Shown: piece by piece, positions 3,989 to 8,222 of the stretch
Position numbering within the stretch: the first letter of the stretch is position 1
Layout of the letters: each line of letters begins with the position of its first letter
Assembly (NCBI GenBank): GCA_021827245.1
Contig: JAKAWN010000311.1
Coordinates: 1 to 8,222 of the forward strand
Source: Acidobacteriota bacterium
Lineage (GTDB): Bacteria > Acidobacteriota > Terriglobia > UBA7540
Length of the DNA stretch: 8,222 bases
Direction of reading: 5' to 3'
Translations under genes and position numbers: made by a program
The notes under the pieces: model-generated
The model's database searches: none
What the model was told of the DNA's origin: nothing
The model's input: the letters and a program-made list of their open reading frames with translations, nothing else

Positions 3989-6900
3989 CTATTTCCCCTC
4001 GATGATCTTTCGTTCTTCGTCTGTGATGCCGTAAAGCTCGTAAACCAGGTTGTCGATTTCGGCGTCGGTGGCGGCGATTTCGCGCTCCAGGTCTGTTGTG
4101 GCATGGGCATCCTGCCCATGTTCTTTCACGGCCGAGACGGCCGTGCCACCCACGCCCGTGCCACGATGCTTTTGTTTGTTCAATTCCAGCATCCGCTCGA
4201 CCAGTTCGACCATTTTGTCGTGCCGGGCTTTCTCGGCGGGGTCAGAAAAATTGATGGTGCGAATGGGAATCTGCGAGAGGAACTGCCGGTTGGCGGACCT
4301 GAAGCCTCCCCGGAAAGGCGCACTTACAGATGGGAAGTACCACCGGAGCAGGGCGGAATTCAGCAGGCCGAGCAGGTACGTCAGTCCGTGACCCTCGAAG
4401 CCGGCCTTCAGTGTTACGCCACCAACGTCCACATTGTCCAGGAAATGCGTTCCCTCGCAGTCGAAGGCTGCGTGCAGGCTTTCCACTAGACGGGGAATGC
4501 ACAGCTTCACGCGGCCCTGAATGCCGATGTTCTGATTGCGTCCGAACCTGTGCCAATCGTGGCCCCTGAACCTGCCGTTCTCCCGCTCCTCCAGGCGCTT
4601 CTTGCTCGCCAAGAGGTAGGACGCCGTCTTTGGGTACCGCCGGGAAATCTCCCGAAGCTCGATCAGGGTCGCATCCTCGTCCTTGACGGCGTACGGGAAC
4701 AGGATGAACTGGCGCTCCGGTAGTTGGTCGTACCGCTTCACGTCAGTTCCGCTCACGACCGGGTGCAACAGCCCATTCTCAAGCGTCACAATTGCGTCGA
4801 GCGCCTTCGAGCGTAGGCGGAGGTTCCTCGGAGCACGCTGAAGGACGTCCATTATGAAAACATCATCCGCGCTCGTTTGAAGGCCGACGAAAATATCCGC
4901 CACGTCCCCAAGCTTCACCGGCATTGCTCTCAGCTTATCGAGTAATCCGGCGCTTTCGCCAACGGCAAAGTTCCACTCGGAGGCTGTAGCTCTGGTGGCG
5001 GGAATTGTGCCCTCCGTTGCCTTGCCTTCGTTCCGCCACGCTTCGAGGTCGTTCACTTTGGCGAACTGGAATTTATTCTTGCCGTCCTTCTCCAAAAAGA
5101 GCAGGCAGGTATAGTTGGTCGCGCCATCGAAGACTTGCTGGTCGCCGAAATGGACGACCTCGGACAAGTGCCTTCCTTCGGCGATCAGGCGGCGCAGCGG
5201 CTCGCCGTACTTGGCGTTGAAGAATTTGTGCGGCAGGATGTAGCCGAGTTTGCCGCCTTTCTTCAGGACGCTCAGCCCCTTTTCGACAAAGACGACGTAG
5301 ATGTCATAATTGCCGGAGCTAGCCGACTTGTAGCGCTCTTTGTAATGCTCGACTTCGAACGGCGCCCATTCTTTCATGTGCTGGATGCGGACGTAAGGCG
5401 GATTGCCAATAACGCAGTCGAAGCCGCCGGAGCGCATGACCTGGGCGATAGAGGGCAGCGCCGCGCTCGTGGCATGGGCATCCTGCCCATGTTCTTTCAC
5501 GGCCGAGACGTCCGTGCCACCCACGTCCGTGCCACTACCCACGGGCGGGACGCCCGTGCCACCGCCCACCCATTCCCAGTTTTCAAGTCCCGCGCGCTGT
5601 GGATTCGCCAGCACGTACTCAACCTGGCGGCCGAAATCCTGCTCATCCCGAATCAGGTGGTCGTAGTACTCCGGTTGCCAGAACTGCCCGCTCCGGCCGA
5701 GCAACCGGTTTGCTTCCTTGGACGAAAACGACTTCCAGGAGTGCAGAATGTCAGGGAGCTCGTTCCCGGCAAGCGCCTGGACCACGGCGTGGACGTGGTT
5801 TGGCATGAGACACCAGGCAATAAGGCGGTAGCGCTCGCCGTCAAAGTGCTTCAGCGAGCCCGCCACGGCCTGGGCCACATCATCCCGCCGCAGCCAGCAG
5901 GCTCCGCGGCCTTCATCCAGATGTTTTTCAACCTTTTCCGAAAAGAGCCTATCGAGGCGTTCTTCTTCGCGCGCGCTCAGGGGCCGGTTCATTTGCCGGG
6001 CGGTCTTGACGATATCCTCACGCTCGAACTTCCAGGCTTCGATGACCGCCTCGGGCAGCGAATCGTCCAGACGGAAACAGACCGCGTAGGTAGCGCCGTC
6101 GCGCGTCCAATGAGGCAGGTACGCGCCATGACGTATTGTCAACGTGGCATGGGCATCCTGCCCATGAGCCTTCACGGGCGGGACGCCCGTGCCACCCACG
6201 CCCGTGCCACCATACCAGTCGAAGGCGTTGATGCGGTCGCGCTCGGCGTCGCCAAAGAGCGTGCCCTGATCATAGATATCAGGCCCGATGAGCGAATTGC
6301 CGCAGATGATGTTGTATTTGAGTTCGGGCAGGAGGTGCTGTTTGGGCGGCAACTGCGATTTCTCGCCTTCGAGCGCCTTCAGGTAGAGGCTCATCATGGT
6401 GATTTCGACGGCTTGCGGGTCAATGTCCACGCCAAAGATGTTATTCCGCAAAATTTTGGCCTTGCGATAGACCGAAAGCCGCGCGTTGCCGTCCGCGTCT
6501 TTGTGGACTTCGCGCATGAAATCGAGCGAGGGATGCGCGTGGCGGACTTCCTGCTCGGGATGCGCCAGATACCATTGGGTGTGGTAATCAATCAGGCATT
6601 GGAACGCGCCAATGAGAAACGAGCCAGAGCCGCAAGCGGGATCGAGGATGCGGATTTTTTCAATCTGCCTGGGCGTTTTGCCCTCGATAATCTTGCCGAC
6701 GGTATTTTTGACGATGTAATCCACGATGTACTGCGGCGTGTAATAGACGCCGCCGGCTTTGCGGACTTCCGGTTTTTCCTCGACGCGGACGGTTTTCGCC
6801 GTAGGCCGGATGGTCTTTCCGAGATAGCGCTCGTAAATCGATCCCAGAATTTCGACGCCGATCACGTCAAAGCGGTAAGGGCTTTTCGGTGGATAGAGCC

Positions 6901-7837
6901 GCTCGATGATGCGGACCAGAATTTCCGAGTCAACCGCCGTGCTCTCAAGCAGCGCGTTAGGTTTGAAGATTTCACCGTTGAAATCCTCATTGATTTTCTC
7001 GAACAGCGGGCGGAGCCAATCGAAAATATGGAACTTGCCGCCGCGCGCCCGCCATTCTTCGGCGGCGGCGCGGAGCTGATAGCGCTCGATAATGCGGCGG
7101 TCCTCAGCGATGCGGATGAAAACAATCCGGTCGAGGAGCCGCTGGACAACCTCATTTAATTGCCGGGCCGTCAGGCCGTGGCTGTTTTTGTAAATGTCCC
7201 GAGCCAGTTCCTCGCGCCAGCCGGTCATTTCATCGAGGAACACTTCATCCACCGGGATGCGCAACCGTGCGGTGCGGCGGTCGCGCGGCAGCATGGCGTC
7301 AAGCGAACCTTCCGCGACGCGCCCGCGCGAAAACTCCCAGAGCTTTTCGGCGTTCTTCAGATATTCGCTATATTTCAGCGGCGGGAAGAGCAGGCCTTCA
7401 TCCGGCTTGCGCTCGTCGGGCTTGATCGTGGCGTCGTAGAAACGAAATTCTGCAAAGTCCGTCAAGACAACGAAGCAAACGGACTTGGTGTTCCAGGCGT
7501 AGGTTTTGGCCTGAATGATGTGCCGCGTTTCGTCCAGGTGCTCGGAAGGCGTTTTGGCCTCGACAAAGAACCTTGTCCGGCCATTGATGCGGAAATTGTA
7601 ATCAGGGCGGCCGTCCGTGTCGACGTCGCCCTTTTCGACAAGGACCTCGCGTTCGTGATGGGGGAGCCCCGCCTGATTCTCGACGTCCCAGCCCAGCGCC
7701 CTGAAAAAGGGATCGATGAAATCAACGCGGGCCTGAGCCTCAGGATAATCCTTTGAAAGGTAGTAATCTTTGTCGTTTTCGAATTTCGAAATCAGCTTCT
7801 GAAGACCGTCTTCGAATCCGGATAGGGAAGGTGGCAA
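3989..7837 (-). CDS. Type IIG restriction-modification enzyme (Eco57I-like) with an in-frame transposase insertion
   Basis: This 1282-aa single-chain enzyme should both cleave DNA and methylate adenine at N6. The order is: PD-(D/E)XK nuclease (Asp79, Glu93-Ala-Lys95; RPDYNF...FFVEAKTPS); helical connector (about 180-340); GGVYYTP at 362-368; methyltransferase motif I DPACGSGSF (399-407); GVDIDPQAVEI (469-479); ICGNSL (511-516); and catalytic NPPY (812-815). A TaqI/Eco57I-type specificity region follows (GDVADIFVGLQTSADDVFI onward), with an LRWYFPSVSAPFRGGF segment and a C-terminal helix ending YELYGITDEERKIIEGK. Between GNSL and NPPY sits an extra block of about 250 residues holding a RAYT transposase flanked by REP-coded peptide. 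A third REP (about 1225-1247) interrupts the C-terminal helix. Without these the length would be about 1010 aa, normal for the family. The start is TTG at 7837, with GGGAG 7 nt upstream. No partner hsd genes are nearby, as expected for type IIG. Whether the insertions allow activity is not known. Confidence 0.92.
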   Translation of the reverse strand: MPPSLSGFEDGLQKLISKFENDKDYYLSKDYPEAQARVDFIDPFFRALGWDVENQAGLPHHEREVLVEKGDVDTDGRPDYNFRINGRTRFFVEAKTPSEHLDETRHIIQAKTYAWNTKSVCFVVLTDFAEFRFYDATIKPDERKPDEGLLFPPLKYSEYLKNAEKLWEFSRGRVAEGSLDAMLPRDRRTARLRIPVDEVFLDEMTGWREELARDIYKNSHGLTARQLNEVVQRLLDRIVFIRIAEDRRIIERYQLRAAAEEWRARGGKFHIFDWLRPLFEKINEDFNGEIFKPNALLESTAVDSEILVRIIERLYPPKSPYRFDVIGVEILGSIYERYLGKTIRPTAKTVRVEEKPEVRKAGGVYYTPQYIVDYIVKNTVGKIIEGKTPRQIEKIRILDPACGSGSFLIGAFQCLIDYHTQWYLAHPEQEVRHAHPSLDFMREVHKDADGNARLSVYRKAKILRNNIFGVDIDPQAVEITMMSLYLKALEGEKSQLPPKQHLLPELKYNIICGNSLIGPDIYDQGTLFGDAERDRINAFDWYGGTGVGGTGVPPVKAHGQDAHATLTIRHGAYLPHWTRDGATYAVCFRLDDSLPEAVIEAWKFEREDIVKTARQMNRPLSAREEERLDRLFSEKVEKHLDEGRGACWLRRDDVAQAVAGSLKHFDGERYRLIAWCLMPNHVHAVVQALAGNELPDILHSWKSFSSKEANRLLGRSGQFWQPEYYDHLIRDEQDFGRQVEYVLANPQRAGLENWEWVGGGTGVPPVGSGTDVGGTDVSAVKEHGQDAHATSAALPSIAQVMRSGGFDCVIGNPPYVRIQHMKEWAPFEVEHYKERYKSASSGNYDIYVVFVEKGLSVLKKGGKLGYILPHKFFNAKYGEPLRRLIAEGRHLSEVVHFGDQQVFDGATNYTCLLFLEKDGKNKFQFAKVNDLEAWRNEGKATEGTIPATRATASEWNFAVGESAGLLDKLRAMPVKLGDVADIFVGLQTSADDVFIMDVLQRAPRNLRLRSKALDAIVTLENGLLHPVVSGTDVKRYDQLPERQFILFPYAVKDEDATLIELREISRRYPKTASYLLASKKRLEERENGRFRGHDWHRFGRNQNIGIQGRVKLCIPRLVESLHAAFDCEGTHFLDNVDVGGVTLKAGFEGHGLTYLLGLLNSALLRWYFPSVSAPFRGGFRSANRQFLSQIPIRTINFSDPAEKARHDKMVELVERMLELNKQKHRGTGVGGTAVSAVKEHGQDAHATTDLEREIAATDAEIDNLVYELYGITDEERKIIEGK
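4098..4164 (+). repeat. REP-like two-hairpin element R1
   Basis: The 67-bp element starts GTGG and ends CCAC. Hairpin 1 is CATGGGCA-TCC-TGCCCATG (4102-4120). Hairpin 2 is CACGGCCG-AGA-CGGCCGTG (4127-4145), followed by CCAC and a spare half-copy CACGCCCGTGCCAC. The opposed GTGG feet outside two hairpins match the layout of paired REPs (BIME). It lies inside the restriction gene, coding for residues about 1225-1247 (ending HGQDAHAT) in the C-terminal helical tail. Confidence 0.9.
5469..5562 (+). repeat. REP-like element R2 with a third hairpin
   Basis: Bases 5469-5535 are a 67-bp copy of the same element. Hairpin 2 carries one arm mismatch (CGTCCGTG instead of CGGCCGTG). A further 27 bp add a third hairpin CACGGGCG-GGA-CGCCCGTG (5540-5558) with its own CCAC foot. 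On the gene strand it lies directly after the RAYT coding part and encodes residues about 759-790. Confidence 0.9.
5567..6142 (-). other. RAYT (Y1 transposase) domain, in frame within the restriction enzyme
   Basis: Residues 566-757 of the fused protein are a full RAYT. It begins LTIRHGAYLPHWTRDGATYA, the usual start of this subgroup. The HUH motif is LMPNHVHAVV (His681, His683). The C-terminal half carries FWQPEYYDHLIRDEQDF, with Tyr724 (or Tyr725) the likely nicking residue, and ends YVLANPQRAGLENWEWVG. All expected parts are present with no stop or frameshift. The first codon is TTG at 6142-6140, a legitimate bacterial start, so a free transposase could begin here. It has no stop of its own and would read on through R2 into the methyltransferase NPPY half. 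The upstream REP offers only a weak AGGA as ribosome binding site. It belongs to a different RAYT subgroup from the gene at 2577-2972. Confidence 0.9.
6144..6210 (+). repeat. REP-like two-hairpin element R3
   Basis: This 67-bp copy has hairpin 1 CATGGGCA-TCC-TGCCCATG (6148-6166) and hairpin 2 CACGGGCG-GGA-CGCCCGTG (6173-6191), bounded by GTGG and CCAC. Relative to R1, both arms of hairpin 2 have changed together (GGCC/GGCC to GGGC/GCCC), which preserves pairing. It encodes residues about 543-565, ending AHGQDAHAT, immediately before the RAYT. Confidence 0.9.
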
Positions 7838-7844
7838 TGTACAA

Positions 7845-7849
7845 CTCCC
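7845..7849 (-). promoter_or_regulatory. Ribosome binding site supporting the TTG start
   Basis: GGGAG on the minus strand lies 7 nt before TTG at 7837-7835. There is no ATG nearby in frame before the conserved N-terminal region, so this site decides the start. Confidence 0.6.
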
Positions 7850-7884
7850 AATGTGCGAACGATTGCGGCGAAGAGCACGAGGGA

Positions 7885-7913
7885 ATTCTATTCAATAGTG
7901 TCTCAAACTGCAA
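7885..7913 (-). promoter_or_regulatory. Candidate promoter of the restriction gene
   Basis: On the minus strand, TTGCAG (7913-7908) and TAGAAT (7890-7885) are separated by exactly 17 bp, matching sigma70 at 3/6 and 5/6. The inferred transcript start is near 7878, giving a leader of about 40 nt. It is a consensus-based inference. Confidence 0.4.
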
Positions 7914-7980
7914 CGGAGACCCAGCGTTATTTTGCAGTCGTAGAAAGTCCGCTGGTCAATGGCGAATCCGCCGGGAAAGC

Positions 7981-8009
7981 CGCGGACTTCGAACGGCGGG
8001 AAGTCTGCG
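7981..8009. repeat. REP-like hairpin
   Basis: CGCGGACTTC (7981-7990) pairs with GAAGTCTGCG (8000-8009) over 10 bp, including one G-U, around a 9-nt loop. There is no T-tract. It is of a different sequence family from R1-R3. Confidence 0.5.
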
Positions 8010-8020
8010 CGACCGGCTAT

Positions 8021-8070
8021 AAAAAGACGGTTGAATGGAAATTGAAATAAAAAAGACGGATGACTGGAAA
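8021..8070 (+). repeat. Direct repeat with 29-bp period
   Basis: The 21-bp unit at 8021-8041 (beginning AAAAAGACGG) recurs at 8050-8070 with two mismatches. It spans the start of the partial ORF at 8035. Confidence 0.5.
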
Positions 8071-8222
8071 ACGTGGACACGACTCTATGCCTGCGCATGC
8101 CGGCTGACCCTCCCTCTGGCAGGTTGTGACTACCCGTGTCTCGGTGCGGTTGAACTGTGGCGCGGGCTGCTGTGGACCCGAATTTTTAAGCCACTTTGCG
8201 AACGACTGGTCAAGAAAAAAGT
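8035..8222 (+). CDS. Possible partial ORF running off the window
   Basis: An ATG at 8035 follows directly after an in-frame TGA and stays open for 62 codons to the window end (start MEIEIKKTDDWKTWTRLY). The peptide is Trp-, Leu- and Cys-rich (WTRLYACACRLTLPLAGCDY) with no domain I recognise. The ribosome binding site is poor. The direct repeat at its 5' end means that part of it is repeat-derived. It could be the start of a small protein or a chance frame. Confidence 0.25.
   Translation, partial: MEIEIKKTDDWKTWTRLYACACRLTLPLAGCDYPCLGAVELWRGLLWTRIFKPLCERLVKKK

Larger units (their letters stand above)
5469..6210 (-). mobile_element. RAYT-REP cassette nested in frame inside the restriction gene
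   Basis: R3, a complete RAYT coding region and R2 form a 742-bp unit on the gene strand. Upstream, the host protein ends ...RINAFDWY; downstream it resumes at about SIAQVMRSGGFDCVIGNPPY. This is the spacing seen in ordinary Eco57I-like enzymes, where FDW is followed within about 15 residues by GGFD-VIGNPPY. No target duplication is evident, as expected for Y1-type single-strand transposition. R3 and R2 are direct repeats with starts exactly 675 bp apart, so recombination between them would leave one REP and keep the frame. Confidence 0.85.
7838..8034. other. Upstream region of the restriction gene, no gene seen
   Basis: It contains the start signals of the restriction gene and a REP-like hairpin. 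An open plus-strand frame at 7853-8050 starts at GTG and is largely explained by the hairpin and repeats, so I do not call it a gene. Confidence 0.4.

Noticed and set aside
3749..4489. 246-codon plus-strand open frame
   Set aside because: It is antisense to the Ig-like remnant and the C-terminal part of the restriction gene, including R1.
5469..6210. Intein or homing endonuclease inside the methyltransferase
   Set aside because: The block lacks intein splice motifs (no Cys/Ser start with an HN-Cys/Ser/Thr end) and is instead a full HUH transposase bounded by REPs.
4098..6210. CRISPR array
   Set aside because: Three 67-bp repeats are 675 and 1371 bp apart inside a gene, not regularly spaced by short unique spacers.
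5135..7159. 674-codon open frame on the plus strand opposite the restriction gene
   Set aside because: It is the antisense shadow of a GC-rich gene with clear motifs on the minus strand. The translation shows no domain and even reads through the REPs as MGILPMFFHGRD-type peptide.
7160..7756. 198-codon plus-strand open frame
   Set aside because: It is antisense to the nuclease domain of the restriction gene, in the same antisense frame as the longer shadow, with no family resemblance.
3989..7837. BREX PglX or type I HsdM/HsdR assignment
   Set aside because: An N-terminal PD-(D/E)XK nuclease on the same chain as the methyltransferase and specificity region, with no pgl, brx, hsdR or hsdS neighbours in the window, fits type IIG better.

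Overview
The window looks like chromosomal DNA of a soil-type Acidobacteriota (possibly a neighbouring phylum such as Verrucomicrobiota). The base composition is moderately GC-rich. The supporting signs are a winged-helix/TolB-like membrane regulator, a REP-associated tyrosine transposase (RAYT) starting MPYRKRQYNPGE, a secreted-protein tail with a poly-Gly run followed by a GTPxG...VTGTSG Ig-like strand pattern, and abundant REP-like repeats that translate as HGQDAHAT. The taxonomic call is inference from gene families, not from a marker gene.

Layout. Positions 1-298 hold no convincing gene: an edge-truncated direct repeat and a dispersed repeat (copy A). A membrane-anchored transcriptional regulator (299-1246, minus) is divergent from a strongly translated 209-aa protein with a CARDB-like domain (1730-2359, plus), across a 483-bp intergenic region. 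At 2577-2972 (minus) lies a RAYT gene whose 3' half has been replaced by copy B of the dispersed repeat. Two tandem hairpins sit upstream of it. A 70-aa predicted small membrane protein (3397-3609, plus) has a good ribosome binding site. A frameshifted remnant of a secreted Ig-like protein tail lies at 3745-3988 (minus).

The dominant gene is 3989-7837 (minus), a 1282-aa single-chain type IIG restriction-modification enzyme: PD-(D/E)XK nuclease, N6-adenine methyltransferase, then TaqI/Eco57I-type specificity domain. Its reading frame contains three copies of a 67-bp two-hairpin REP-like element. Between two of them lies a complete second RAYT transposase, in frame, in the loop between the methyltransferase GNSL and NPPY motifs. 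The element therefore forms a RAYT-plus-REP cassette (residues about 543-790) inside a restriction enzyme without breaking its frame. The two flanking repeats are direct and exactly 675 bp apart, so recombination between them would remove 225 codons cleanly. This is the most unusual structure in the window.

The right edge (7838-8222) holds the probable promoter of the restriction gene, a REP-like hairpin, a 29-bp-period direct repeat and the start of a weak ORF that runs off the window. The genes do not form one operon. The region reads as an accessory, repeat-rich segment with a solitary restriction-modification gene and several decayed genes.
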